Shown: positions 1 through 8,033 of the stretch, in pieces
How positions within the stretch are numbered: the stretch's first letter is position 1
Layout: the number at the start of each line of letters is the position of its first letter
Assembly (NCBI GenBank): GCA_964418645.1
Contig: CAYQME010000031.1
Location: 1 to 28,857, forward strand
Source of the DNA: JAADHG01 sp964418645
Lineage (GTDB): Bacteria > Bacteroidota > Bacteroidia > Flavobacteriales > Flavobacteriaceae
Direction: 5' to 3'
Length of the DNA stretch: 28,857 nt
Notes under the pieces: model-generated
The model's database searches: none
Seen by the model: only the letters and a program-made list of their open reading frames with translations
What the model was told of the DNA's origin: nothing
Position numbers and translations under genes: made by a program

Positions 1-24
1 TTTTGAAGTTATTGTTTTTGCCAT
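1..24 (-). CDS. gldC: GldC, gliding motility protein (first 8 codons only)
   Basis: Only the start is in the window, reading M-A-K-T-I-T-S-K and running off the left edge. Its ATG overlaps the gldB stop codon as TAATG, so the two are translationally coupled. In Flavobacterium johnsoniae gldC directly follows gldB, and that gene order, more than the eight residues, is the reason for the name. GldC is a small protein needed for efficient gliding. Function cannot be confirmed from so short a piece. Confidence 0.7.
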
Positions 25-992
25 TATTTGCGTGGTTTAAATTTTGATTTATTAAAAATGTCTTCGGCATTCATATTCAATATGTCTTGCAAAGACACTT
101 CGTTATTCTTGGCATAAGACTTTACAATTTGCCAACCCATATATTGTCCTAATCGCCCAGGAGACTCGCTATCTAATTCTAAATTAAACTTAGAAAAAGG
201 GGCTGGATTTATAAATCGTGAAGCCAATTTTGAATCGGTGCTAAACAAGAGTTCCTTTTCTACAAAGTGCCGCCAAATATTGCTTTCGTTATCTTGTGCC
301 CAATCTAATTGTGCTTTGGTGTAACCCATTTTTTCTTGGTCAGAAATATTTGGAAGCATTACATCTTTAAAATATAATATTTTTCCAAAATAAATCATTT
401 CGTCTAAAAGTGTTTTTCTTCTATACTGATAAATATGTTGTTGCGCATATTGCACAGCTAAATCTGGAACAATTTGAGAAGGTTTTAGGTTTTGTTTTAT
501 ATATTGGTACATACCACTATAAAAAAAATGGTCCTCTCCTAAATATGTGTCTAAGGCAATAAGAGCAATAGAGTCTGTAACAATAACCTTATTTCTATAA
601 TCAACTCCCGTCGAAATTACAGTAATTACTCTTGGTGTCTTAAACGTTTTATAGTAATATTTTAAATGCCGAAATAAGTCTTGAATCTCTTCTTTGCTTT
701 GTGCAAAATCACCATGAATTTTATTTACTTCTGCATTTAATTGTTTTTGTAAGGTATCATTAAGCCTGTTAATCCACACAGAATCATTATAGCGTTTAGA
801 GAACATAAAAGGATACGATTTCTTTAATTGTTGTAAGTCATTTGGTTTAGCATTTGCAAAAAACTGATCAAACCTCTCAATAGTAACTTCAGTATCAATT
901 TTAGATATTTCATACTCTAATTTACTATCTGTTTTACATGACAATGTAAAAGATGCAGCCACGATAATAATAATAATAAGAAATTTATTCAT
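24..992 (-). CDS. gldB: GldB, gliding motility-associated lipoprotein
   Basis: A 322-residue protein with a lipoprotein signal: Lys3, a very hydrophobic run (residues 4-17) and Cys19 in the context TLSC. GldB is one of the lipoproteins required for flavobacterial gliding and the linked type IX secretion/motility machinery; its biochemical role is unknown. The mature part is mixed alpha/beta with several Tyr-rich segments and no catalytic motif I can name. The call rests on overall resemblance to GldB, the lipobox, the overlapping gldC start downstream and nadE as the divergent neighbour, the arrangement known around gldB in related bacteria. The ATG at 992 gives a complete signal peptide. Acts at the cell envelope. 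Confidence 0.85.
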   Translation of the reverse strand: MNKFLIIIIIVAASFTLSCKTDSKLEYEISKIDTEVTIERFDQFFANAKPNDLQQLKKSYPFMFSKRYNDSVWINRLNDTLQKQLNAEVNKIHGDFAQSKEEIQDLFRHLKYYYKTFKTPRVITVISTGVDYRNKVIVTDSIALIALDTYLGEDHFFYSGMYQYIKQNLKPSQIVPDLAVQYAQQHIYQYRRKTLLDEMIYFGKILYFKDVMLPNISDQEKMGYTKAQLDWAQDNESNIWRHFVEKELLFSTDSKLASRFINPAPFSKFNLELDSESPGRLGQYMGWQIVKSYAKNNEVSLQDILNMNAEDIFNKSKFKPRK

Positions 993-1047
993 ATAAAGAA
1001 GTTATCAAACTTAAACGATATTAATTTTTATTAATTACTCTAATGCT

Positions 1048-1078
1048 TATTTTTGTTTGGCAAATGTACCATTCTTTA
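1048..1078. promoter_or_regulatory. Candidate divergent -7 promoter boxes for nadE and gldB
   Basis: On plus, TATTTTTG (1048-1055) fits the Bacteroidota -7 box TAnnTTTG and would give nadE a leader of about 35 nt. On minus, TACATTTG (1078-1071) fits the same consensus exactly and would start gldB-gldC transcription about 70 nt upstream of gldB. Neither has a TTG at the expected -33 distance, so these are matches to half of the promoter only. Confidence 0.35.
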
Positions 1079-1096
1079 TAATAAAATCCGCAATTA

Positions 1097-1885
1097 ATGA
1101 ATACTGAAAAAGTTATTGACCACATTGTAAATTGGCTTAAGGATTATGCAACATCGGCTAAAGTTAATGGATTTGTTATTGGAATTTCAGGAGGTATCGA
1201 TTCTGCAGTTACTTCAGCCTTATGCGCTAAAACAGGTTTAGATCTTTTGTGTGTTGAAATGCCCATACATCAAGCTAAATCTCAAGTAAGTAGAGCCATA
1301 AACCATATTAATTGGCTCAAGGATAATTTTACAAATATAAATACTATTGAAGTTGAACTATCGCCTGTTTTTGATAATTTAATTGATGTTTTACCCACTG
1401 TTAAAAATGAAAAAGAACGATTTATGTCACTGGCAAATACGCGAGCCCGATTACGAATGACAACATTGTATTACTTTGCAGCATTACATAAATATTTAGT
1501 TGCTGGAACAGGAAATAAAGTTGAAGATTTTGGTATAGGCTTTTACACAAAGTATGGTGATGGTGGAGTAGATTTAAGTCCAATTGCCGATTTGTATAAA
1601 TCTGAAGTTTACACCATTGCTAAACACTTAGGAATCAATCAAGAAATTATTGATGCAGCTCCTACAGATGGGCTTTGGGGAGATGATAGAACAGACGAAG
1701 ATCAAATTGGTGCTAACTATGATGAGTTGGAATGGGCAATGCAAATGGATGCTGAAGGAAAAAAAGTTGACGATTTTAAACATCGTGAAAAAGAAGTTTT
1801 TCAAATCTTTAAACGCTATAATTCAGCTAATAAGCACAAAATGATTGCTATTCCTGTTTGTGAAATTCCTAAGCATTTGAAGTAA
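1097..1885 (+). CDS. nadE: NAD+ synthetase, ammonia-dependent
   Basis: A 262-residue enzyme for the last step of NAD biosynthesis: adenylation of deamido-NAD (nicotinate adenine dinucleotide) with ATP, then amidation. The PP-loop SGGIDS is at residues 31-36 (preceded by FVIGI), and the GTGNKVEDFGIGFYTKYGDGG stretch, where the deamido-NAD/ATP site is formed, is near residues 136-155. There is no N-terminal nitrilase-type glutaminase domain, and the length fits the short bacterial NadE that uses free ammonia. Cytoplasmic. It is transcribed divergently from gldB, as in other flavobacteria. The ATG at 1097 leaves the usual 30 residues before the PP-loop. Confidence 0.95.
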   Translation: MNTEKVIDHIVNWLKDYATSAKVNGFVIGISGGIDSAVTSALCAKTGLDLLCVEMPIHQAKSQVSRAINHINWLKDNFTNINTIEVELSPVFDNLIDVLPTVKNEKERFMSLANTRARLRMTTLYYFAALHKYLVAGTGNKVEDFGIGFYTKYGDGGVDLSPIADLYKSEVYTIAKHLGINQEIIDAAPTDGLWGDDRTDEDQIGANYDELEWAMQMDAEGKKVDDFKHREKEVFQIFKRYNSANKHKMIAIPVCEIPKHLK

Positions 1886-1960
1886 AATTCTTAATTTTAT
1901 CAGTCAAAACTACGATTTACATTAATTTTTTGATTAAATTTACAATATCTCCACAATAAC

Positions 1961-1994
1961 CATAAACTTAGCTTGTTTTTTAAGTTTATGTTTT
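1961..1994 (+). terminator. Candidate hairpin/terminator between nadE and the response regulator
   Basis: Perfect 10-bp inverted repeat CATAAACTTA (1961-1970) / TAAGTTTATG (1981-1990) with a 10-nt loop, followed by TTTT. It is 76 nt after the nadE stop and 35 nt before the next start. It may end the nadE transcript or be a leader hairpin of the next gene. The stem is AT-rich, so its strength is doubtful. Confidence 0.4.
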
Positions 1995-2024
1995 CCTATT
2001 TATTAATTAATAAAAACTCTAGTC

Positions 2025-2654
2025 ATGATTAAGGTATTGGTTGCAGACCATCATCCTATTATTAGAACTGGGCTTAAAATGCTATTTGAGTCCTCTCCCG
2101 ACATTCAAGTAATTGGAAGTGTTACTACTGGAAAAGAATTATTTGACTTTGTAGGAAAAACTAATGTGGATGTTGTTCTTTCAGAAATTGATTTACCCGA
2201 ACTTAATGGAATTACAGCCCTTAGAACATTGAAAAAGGAATATAGTGATGTAAAAGTGATTATGTTCAGTACACATCCTGAAGAAATTTATGCTGTGAGC
2301 ACCATTAAAGCTGGAGCGTCTGGGTATCTTACAAAAACAGTAAGTACACAAACCATTAAAGATGCCATTTTAAAAGTGTACAATGGTGGAATTTACATTA
2401 GTAATAATTTAGCACAACGCTTAGCTTTTGATGAGCGTGGAAACAAACCTAGTAGGCTTTATAAAAAGCTTTCTACGCGTGAAGTTGAAGTGTTGAAATT
2501 ATTGTCTTCCGGAAGGCGAAATAAAGAAATTGCAAAAGAGCTTGATATTAATGAAAAAACCGTGAGTACGTATAAAGCGAGACTTATGAAAAAATTAAAT
2601 GTTACTAATTTGGTAGATTTAGTAAATCAAGCAAGGCATTTGGAGTTAGGCTAA
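2025..2654 (+). CDS. NarL/FixJ-type response regulator with an atypical receiver (Glu at the phospho-acceptor site)
   Basis: A 209-residue DNA-binding regulator. The receiver domain covers residues 2-120 and a LuxR-type helix-turn-helix about residues 142-205 (KLSTREVEVLKLL, then NKEIAKELDINEKTVSTYKARLMKKL). In the receiver the usual Asp-Asp pair of the acid pocket reads Asp8-His9. The residue before I-D-L-P, normally the phosphorylated Asp, is Glu54. Ser82 and Lys104 of the switch region are kept. A canonical aspartyl phosphate therefore cannot form at position 54, and Glu may mimic the phosphorylated state. No histidine kinase lies nearby. It ends one base before the convergent dnaG stop codon. 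The regulon is not predictable from the sequence. Confidence 0.9.
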   Translation: MIKVLVADHHPIIRTGLKMLFESSPDIQVIGSVTTGKELFDFVGKTNVDVVLSEIDLPELNGITALRTLKKEYSDVKVIMFSTHPEEIYAVSTIKAGASGYLTKTVSTQTIKDAILKVYNGGIYISNNLAQRLAFDERGNKPSRLYKKLSTREVEVLKLLSSGRRNKEIAKELDINEKTVSTYKARLMKKLNVTNLVDLVNQARHLELG

Positions 2655-2655
2655 T

Positions 2656-4632
2656 TTATAAAACCCTATTTAGCTTTCTAGACAGCAGCATTTTTAAATT
2701 GGAATAATTCATCACATCTTCTAAAACAGCTTTAGAATTTGTAGGGTTGTCTATGGTTTCCTGTTTAAAATCACTTACTTTTTGATCAATTAAAAAACAA
2801 CGTAAACTTAAAATAGTTTCATTAACTAATTGGGCAATGCCATGTGTTTTAGATTTTGGAAAAATATTATTGCGTTCCCAATCATGCAAAGTATAGCGTT
2901 CGTCATTCATTAAAATGGTGGTAACGTCATTTGCCATTTCAGAATCAACTTTATTCACAAAACTTTCTAAAGCAAAATCAGGATTTTGGTTTAAAGTATC
3001 AATGATTGTATAATAAAGCGTTCTAAACTTATCATTTGTAAACTCCATCTCATCTTCTTGTAAGTCCAAGTAAATTTTTTCAAATACTTTAGCTTGGTGT
3101 ACAACGGGTTCTAATATTAGTTCGCCAGCTTCATTTTCCTTTAACACTAAATCTTCAAACTCCTCAGTTTTATTACCATAAAGCAATAAGGTTTCTATGA
3201 TTTTGTGTTCTAATTCATATTGAATATCTACTTTTTTAGTAGACTGCTTATGTTTTACAACTTCAAACGCTTTTTGTTCTTTTTTATACGATTTATTAGC
3301 CTCTTGTAATTCTTTTTTACCAATTTGTGCTAGTGTGCTAAAAAGCACGTCTTCGCTAATATCCATTATTTTAGCACATTCCTGAACGTAGATTTCTTTT
3401 TGAATACGATCCGGAATTTTAGAAATACTAGTGACCATATCTCTAATAAGAGCTGCTTTTTTAACAGGGTCATTCTTAGCGTCTTCCATTAACAAAGATA
3501 CCTTATAAGCAATGAAATCTTTAGCATTCTCTTCAAGATACGAAGTTAATTCCTCAAACGTATTTTGCTTAGCAAAACTATCAGGGTCTTCACCATTTGG
3601 GAACGTACAAACCTTAACATTCATGCCTTGTTCTAAAATAAGATCGATCCCACGAAGTGAAGCTCTAATTCCTGCGGCATCACCATCAAAAAGCACAGTA
3701 ATATTTTTTGTAAGCCGATTTATAAGTCGTATTTGTTCTGAAGTTAATGCTGTTCCTGAAGAAGACACCACATTTTTAATGCCTTTTTGATACAATTGAA
3801 TCACATCTGTATAACCTTCAACTAGAAAGCAATTGTCCTCCTTGGCGATGCTTTGCTTTGCATAATAAATACCATACAATACTTTACTTTTATGATAAAT
3901 ATCACTTTCTGGAGAATTTAAATACTTTGCTGCATTTTTATTATTTGCTAAAATTCGACCTCCAAAACCCAAAACACGACCAGACATACTGTGAATAGGA
4001 AACATAACGCGGCCTTTAAAACGATCAAATATTTTGACTTGTGCTGAGCCTGTCGAAGTATCTTTTACAATTGTAAGTCCTGTCTTTTCTAGATATTTAA
4101 GTTGATAACCTTTTTTTATGGCTTCGTCAGTAAAGGCTTGCCACTCATCAAGAGCATATCCTAATTGGAATTTTTTTATGGTCTCATCTGTAAATCCACG
4201 TTCTTTAAAGTAACTCAAACCAATAGCTTTACCTTGGTCGGTTTTATGTAAAATGTTTTGAAAATAAGTATTCGCAAATTCGCTTACCAAAAACATACTT
4301 TCACGTTCTCCTGCCTCTTCTTTTTGCTCATCCGTTTGCTGAGTTTCCTCTATTTCAATATTGTATTTTTTTGCTAAATATTTTATGGCTTCGGGATAGG
4401 TAAAGTGTTCATGCTCCATTAAAAAAGAAACCACAGTCCCTCCTTTTCCGCTAGAAAAATCTTTCCAAATTTGCTTTACTGGAGACACCATGAAACTTGG
4501 TGTACGCTCTTCACTAAAAGGGCTTAGACCTTTAAAATTAGAACCCGCTTTTTTGAGATTTACAAAATCGCCAATAACCTCCTCTACACGAGCAGTTTCA
4601 AACACTTGGTCTATGGTGGATTTTGATATCAA
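2656..4632 (-). CDS. dnaG: DNA primase DnaG, zinc-ribbon ligands missing
   Basis: A 658-residue primase that makes RNA primers at the replication fork. The N-terminal CHC2 domain (residues 1-97) keeps its fold signature (FKGLSPF, then TPSF, VSP, KQIW and FSSGKGG). The four zinc ligands, however, are Ser37, Ser40, Asp58 and Ser61 instead of Cys/His/Cys/Cys. The RNA polymerase core follows, with the TOPRIM domain: Glu272 in VEGYTD and Asp316/Asp318 in LFDGDAAG. The C-terminal part (about 455-658) is the region that binds the replicative helicase. Residues of about 191-198 (DTSTGSAQ) come from a dispersed repeat lying in frame at 4039-4061. Single gene, convergent with the response regulator (one base apart). 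Confidence 0.95.
   Translation of the reverse strand: MISKSTIDQVFETARVEEVIGDFVNLKKAGSNFKGLSPFSEERTPSFMVSPVKQIWKDFSSGKGGTVVSFLMEHEHFTYPEAIKYLAKKYNIEIEETQQTDEQKEEAGERESMFLVSEFANTYFQNILHKTDQGKAIGLSYFKERGFTDETIKKFQLGYALDEWQAFTDEAIKKGYQLKYLEKTGLTIVKDTSTGSAQVKIFDRFKGRVMFPIHSMSGRVLGFGGRILANNKNAAKYLNSPESDIYHKSKVLYGIYYAKQSIAKEDNCFLVEGYTDVIQLYQKGIKNVVSSSGTALTSEQIRLINRLTKNITVLFDGDAAGIRASLRGIDLILEQGMNVKVCTFPNGEDPDSFAKQNTFEELTSYLEENAKDFIAYKVSLLMEDAKNDPVKKAALIRDMVTSISKIPDRIQKEIYVQECAKIMDISEDVLFSTLAQIGKKELQEANKSYKKEQKAFEVVKHKQSTKKVDIQYELEHKIIETLLLYGNKTEEFEDLVLKENEAGELILEPVVHQAKVFEKIYLDLQEDEMEFTNDKFRTLYYTIIDTLNQNPDFALESFVNKVDSEMANDVTTILMNDERYTLHDWERNNIFPKSKTHGIAQLVNETILSLRCFLIDQKVSDFKQETIDNPTNSKAVLEDVMNYSNLKMLLSRKLNRVL
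4039..4061. repeat. Dispersed flavobacterial repeat inside dnaG
   Basis: In dnaG sense the segment carries ACTTCGACAGGCTCAGCACA and encodes about residues D-T-S-T-G-S-A-Q. It matches the same repeat core (TTCGACnGnGCTCAGC) seen at 28774 in metH, and more loosely at 19821 and 28078. The reading frame is kept across it. It lies between the end of the N-terminal linker (TGLTIVK) and the start of the polymerase core (KIFDRFKGRVMFPI). Confidence 0.7.
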
Positions 4633-4700
4633 TTATAAATATTTAGTAGATGTAAAAATAAATAAAAGTATTTTGTTTATTATTTATAATTTTAAGTTTA

Positions 4701-4729
4701 TTGCAAATTCTAAAAAATAAGTACCTTTA
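4701..4729 (+). promoter_or_regulatory. Candidate promoter for the arylsulfotransferase-like gene
   Basis: TTG (4701-4703), an 18-nt spacer, then TACCTTTA (4722-4729), which matches TAnnTTTG except at the last base. Spacing fits flavobacterial promoters (TTG, 17-23 nt, TAnnTTTG). The predicted start of transcription is only a few bases before the ATG at 4738, implying a very short or absent leader. Confidence 0.4.
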
Positions 4730-4737
4730 AATAAAAA

Positions 4738-6018
4738 ATGAAAAGAAGAAATCAAATATCTTTAATTTTACTACTTTTTGTAATATTTAATTGTTCAAAT
4801 AATAGTTCAATAACAGATAATGAAACTAAAGATCCTGTTTTAAGCGAAGAAATAGAAGTTTATGTGCCAAATAAGTTTCAGAACGGTTTGGTATTATTAA
4901 TTGAAAATGGACAGCCAAATGCTTATTTAGTAAATAAAGAAGGAGAATGTTTATTTAATTGGTTCTTTAATAAGAATATGGGTAATGATTTAGAGTTATT
5001 ACCAGATGGTCGTGTTATTGGAATGTTTAAAGTAGATAATCCTGCAATATCTGCTGGAGGAGTTGGAGGAATTGTAAGGATTATAAATCCAGACATGAGT
5101 ATAGACTGGGAATATGAATATTCATCATCTACCCACATAGCCCATCACGATGTTGAATTATTGCCAAATGGCCATGTACTAATTTTGACTTGGGAATCTA
5201 TCAATGTAGCATTGGCGCAACAATCTGGTGTACAAACAACAACTGATATTATTCCAGAAAAAATAATTGAAGTCAATCCATCTACAGACCAAATTGTCTG
5301 GGAATGGAGTTCATGGAATCATATTATTCAAGATATAGACTCTAACCTTCCAAATTATGGCATTTTAGCCAATAATCCTCAACTGATTAATATTAATTAT
5401 GCAAATAATGGTAGTGGTGATATCATGCATGCTAATTCAATCGACTATGATGTTAATAAAGATATCATTTATATGAGCGTTAATTTTTATAATGAGGTTT
5501 GGGTAATAGATCACAGTACAACTACAGTAGAGGCTACAGGAACTACAGGAGGGAATTATGATAAAGGTGGTGACTTAATATATAGATTTGGAAATCCATT
5601 GGCTTATAATAATACTCAGGGCACACCTTTATTCGACGCAATTCACTTTGCTAATTTACTTGAAAATGGTGTTCCTGGAGAAGGTAATATTTTAATTTAT
5701 GGTAATGGCAAGACTGCTGAACAGTCTACTATTTATGAATTAGACATACCAGACAATTTTAATTTAGTTGCTAATACAAATAATGAGCCTAATGTTGTCT
5801 GGAGTTTTACTGATTCTAATCTTTATTTTCCTAGATTGGGTGGAGCTGTAAGATTAAGTAATGGAAATACACTTATTTGTGAACCAGATTATGGATATTG
5901 GGAAGTTACTCCTAATAATGAAGTTGTATGGAAATACAAAGGAACAGGGAATTTTTGGAGGGGTTATTTCTATAACCTAGACTTTACAGGGCTTAATAAT
6001 TTAGGGCTTATATTTTAA
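4738..6018 (+). CDS. Arylsulfotransferase-family (ASST-like) beta-propeller lipoprotein
   Basis: A 426-residue exported protein. Positively charged start, hydrophobic segment (residues 8-18) and Cys19 suggest lipidation, although FNC is a loose lipobox. The body shows repeated Trp/Gly-containing blade motifs (DLELLPDGRVIGMF, HDVELLPNGHVLILTW, IVWEWSSWNHI, DLIYRFGNP, GGAVRLSNGNTLI), as in the propeller of bacterial aryl-sulfate sulfotransferases. These enzymes move sulfate between phenolic donors and acceptors using a catalytic His. Candidate active-site residues are His136/His137, His231 (MHANS) and His303 (AIHFAN), but I cannot align them with certainty. It stands alone between divergent dnaG and a convergent gene. 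It could also be a non-enzymatic propeller of the same fold. Confidence 0.75.
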   Translation: MKRRNQISLILLLFVIFNCSNNSSITDNETKDPVLSEEIEVYVPNKFQNGLVLLIENGQPNAYLVNKEGECLFNWFFNKNMGNDLELLPDGRVIGMFKVDNPAISAGGVGGIVRIINPDMSIDWEYEYSSSTHIAHHDVELLPNGHVLILTWESINVALAQQSGVQTTTDIIPEKIIEVNPSTDQIVWEWSSWNHIIQDIDSNLPNYGILANNPQLININYANNGSGDIMHANSIDYDVNKDIIYMSVNFYNEVWVIDHSTTTVEATGTTGGNYDKGGDLIYRFGNPLAYNNTQGTPLFDAIHFANLLENGVPGEGNILIYGNGKTAEQSTIYELDIPDNFNLVANTNNEPNVVWSFTDSNLYFPRLGGAVRLSNGNTLICEPDYGYWEVTPNNEVVWKYKGTGNFWRGYFYNLDFTGLNNLGLIF

Positions 6019-6029
6019 CTAATATAAAC

Positions 6030-6076
6030 AATAATTGAGTTTGATACATTTAACAAACCCAATTATTAGTTTTTTC
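6030..6076. terminator. Bidirectional terminator between convergent genes
   Basis: A 14-bp inverted repeat with one mismatch: AATAATTGAGTTTG (6030-6043) and CAAACCCAATTATT (6054-6067), with a 10-nt loop, followed on plus by AGTTTTTTC. On the minus strand the mismatch becomes a G-U pair. It sits between the stop codons of the plus gene (6018) and the minus gene (6081), as expected for a shared terminator. Confidence 0.65.
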
Positions 6077-6080
6077 TACT

Positions 6081-7133
6081 TTAATCCATATCAAATCGTA
6101 ATCCTACCGAAATATTATTTTGTTTTATTGCTTGATCTTCAAAAATTGGTGACAAATCGTACTTTATATATAATGCAGTATTGCCAACACCTATGTAACC
6201 GCCTAAACCATAAACAAAACTATTAGTATTATAACCTCCTTTTAGTTTGTCTTTTACATTTTCACCATCATTTATGTATTTTAGTTTTTGTTTAGTTCCT
6301 ATATTAAATCCAGCATAACCACCAAAACCAATTTTAAACTTATTATTATTTATGTATCTAACACGATTTTCTCTTTCTAATTTTCTTGAAGGACCAAATT
6401 CAAAATATAAAGGGAAAACCAAGTTAGTCGTTCGAAACTTTGATTTTTTAAGATTGGTTGGGAATTCTTCAAGGGATGTCACTTCTCCATCTTGAACAAA
6501 ATACTTATTGTTTTTTGGGTTAAGTTTATTCCATTGAAATGAAAATCCGTATTTAAGACGAATAAAATTAGAATTTTTCAGTAGTCTAGTTTTCCAATTC
6601 CAACCTAGTTCTACAAAACCAGACTCACCAATTTTATAAGGTGAATCATCCAAACTCTTTCCTTCTATAATTGCATTATTAAATCCAATTGCAAATAGAA
6701 AATCATTGGATGTTCGGATATCGTACTTTATTGGTTTTTTGTTTCCCTTAACGCTAAATACTTTATTGCTAATTAAAATTCCAAATCTATTCTCATTTTC
6801 TGAATCAAGTTTGTAGTTATTACGTTGTAAAAGCGCAATTTTATTGTCTATAATGGCAATTTTATTCTCAATGTTTAACGCATGCTTTTTTGCTGCTTCC
6901 TTTTTTAATCGATTGGCTTCTGCTTGTAAAATTTCTCCTTTGTCTAAGCGGATATTAATCGCTTCAACTTCTGCTTTTAATAATTCACGTTCTTCATTTT
7001 TTATAGTTTGTTTTACACTTTGTAAATTCTCAATCTTTTGCTTGTTTGATAACTTTGTTTCTTGTTGAGCACTTACCTGTGTAATACTTAAATTTAAGAT
7101 TAATAATATTAGATATTTAGTAATTGTTTGCAT
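6081..7133 (-). CDS. Secreted coiled-coil / outer-membrane beta-barrel protein
   Basis: A 350-residue protein starting at the ATG at 7133, which gives a classic signal peptide (TKYLILLILNLSITQVSAQ). Residues of about 25-105 are strongly helical and charged (LKKEAAKKHALNIENKIAIIDNK and similar), probably a periplasmic coiled coil. The rest alternates polar and aromatic residues in short strands (GFVELGWNWKTRLL, FIRLKYGFSFQW, KFKIGFGGYAGFNIG, ISVGLRFDMD) with an aromatic-type C-terminus, typical of a small outer-membrane barrel. Third gene of a series after the ECF sigma factor and the membrane protein, so probably under or part of that regulatory pathway. The longer open frame up to 7202 was rejected because its extra 23 codons cover a palindromic repeat. 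Confidence 0.75.
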   Translation of the reverse strand: MQTITKYLILLILNLSITQVSAQQETKLSNKQKIENLQSVKQTIKNEERELLKAEVEAINIRLDKGEILQAEANRLKKEAAKKHALNIENKIAIIDNKIALLQRNNYKLDSENENRFGILISNKVFSVKGNKKPIKYDIRTSNDFLFAIGFNNAIIEGKSLDDSPYKIGESGFVELGWNWKTRLLKNSNFIRLKYGFSFQWNKLNPKNNKYFVQDGEVTSLEEFPTNLKKSKFRTTNLVFPLYFEFGPSRKLERENRVRYINNNKFKIGFGGYAGFNIGTKQKLKYINDGENVKDKLKGGYNTNSFVYGLGGYIGVGNTALYIKYDLSPIFEDQAIKQNNISVGLRFDMD

Positions 7134-7186
7134 AACTGTTCGTTTTTGGGTCCATAATGGACAATTGATTAATTGATGATCCTCTC

Positions 7187-7216
7187 TGTCACTTCGTGAC
7201 AATTCTCCATAGGAGA
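7187..7216. repeat. Double-hairpin dispersed repeat
   Basis: TGTCAC-TTC-GTGACA (7187-7201) followed directly by TCTCC-ATA-GGAGA (7204-7216), in the gap between the membrane protein and the barrel gene. Each is a perfect short hairpin. This type of sequence recurs in flavobacterial genomes (from memory, not searched here). It could act as a processing or partial-termination site inside the operon. Confidence 0.5.
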
Positions 7217-7247
7217 GAATAAAAGTTGTTTTTCTGATTAATTTTAT

Positions 7248-8033
7248 TTAGTTATTTCGTTCAGCTACTGCAGTTTTAACATATTTGTATCCAGATTTTA
7301 TAGCCTTAAATGCACGATCTCTAAAAGATTGTTCCAAATCTGCTTCTACATCTTCAAGTAAGGCGTTAGCATCTACCTTTTTTGTAGTTTCATTATATAA
7401 CTTGTGTAACAAAATTTCCTTTTGTGCTTGGTCTAACAAGGCATTTATTTCGGCATCGCTAACTGTATTATTCACTTTTTTAAGTGCTTCCACCTGAGCA
7501 ACTATTTCCTGAATTTTTATCTCTTCAAAACTTAGTTTTTCAATGGTTTTAACAACAGTTTCTTTGATGTTAATTTTCGTTTCAGTTTGTGCTACAACAG
7601 CTTTAGCTTCTCCTTTAATAAGTACTTTTTGTTTTTGTTGTAGTGGAGGGTTAGACTCAGATGCTTTCTTAGTGAGTGATTTTTTAGTAACAGGTTTATC
7701 TTTTTTAGTTTTGGGGCTTTCTGCTACTATTTCAGTTTCTTTTGTAATTGGATTAGCAACCTTATCAATTGCTTTAGATTTTTGTAGTTCTTCAGTATTT
7801 ACCAGTGTTGGTTCAATAGTATCGCTTTGGTTTTTATTAAAAAATATAGAACTTATAATTAAAATCCCTACAAAACTTGCAGCAATAGCAAACCTCCAAT
7901 AGTCTTTGTTTTTTCTCTTATTCTGGTTGGTATCCAACCTCTCTTGTAGATTTTTCCAAGCATCTGCACTTGGTTGAAACTTACGCTGCTCCAACTTGTC
8001 CTTTAAGTCATTTTCAAATTTAATTGGTGCCAT
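7248..8033 (-). CDS. Single-pass membrane protein, probable anti-sigma factor
   Basis: A 261-residue protein: a charged cytoplasmic N-terminus (KFENDLKDKLEQRKFQPSADAWKNLQERL, residues 5-33), one transmembrane helix (about 47-65, FAIAASFVGILIISSIFF), then a Lys/Glu/Thr-rich, low-complexity periplasmic tail with helical segments. This layout and its position directly after an ECF sigma gene, overlapping it by 14 bp, are those of a membrane anti-sigma factor. The N-terminal part would then hold the sigma factor. I do not recognise a zinc-binding anti-sigma motif (no HxxxCxxC), so the role is inferred from topology and context. The downstream gene is the secreted barrel protein. Confidence 0.7.
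   Translation of the reverse strand: MAPIKFENDLKDKLEQRKFQPSADAWKNLQERLDTNQNKRKNKDYWRFAIAASFVGILIISSIFFNKNQSDTIEPTLVNTEELQKSKAIDKVANPITKETEIVAESPKTKKDKPVTKKSLTKKASESNPPLQQKQKVLIKGEAKAVVAQTETKINIKETVVKTIEKLSFEEIKIQEIVAQVEALKKVNNTVSDAEINALLDQAQKEILLHKLYNETTKKVDANALLEDVEADLEQSFRDRAFKAIKSGYKYVKTAVAERNN

Noticed and set aside
1650..1844. 64-codon frame within nadE
   Set aside because: Completely inside nadE in another frame, without motif; NadE is complete and conserved here.
7134..7202. N-terminal extension of the barrel protein (starting MSRSDREDHQ)
   Set aside because: The extra codons translate a palindromic repeat (7187-7201) and precede a perfect signal peptide that should be at the N-terminus, so the start at 7133 was used.
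6844..7902. Plus-strand open frames of 70-119 codons opposite the barrel and anti-sigma genes
   Set aside because: They are Ser/Leu/Phe-rich translations opposite Lys/Glu/Asn-rich genes, the expected artefact of that composition; the minus-strand genes have signal peptide, transmembrane helix and operon context.
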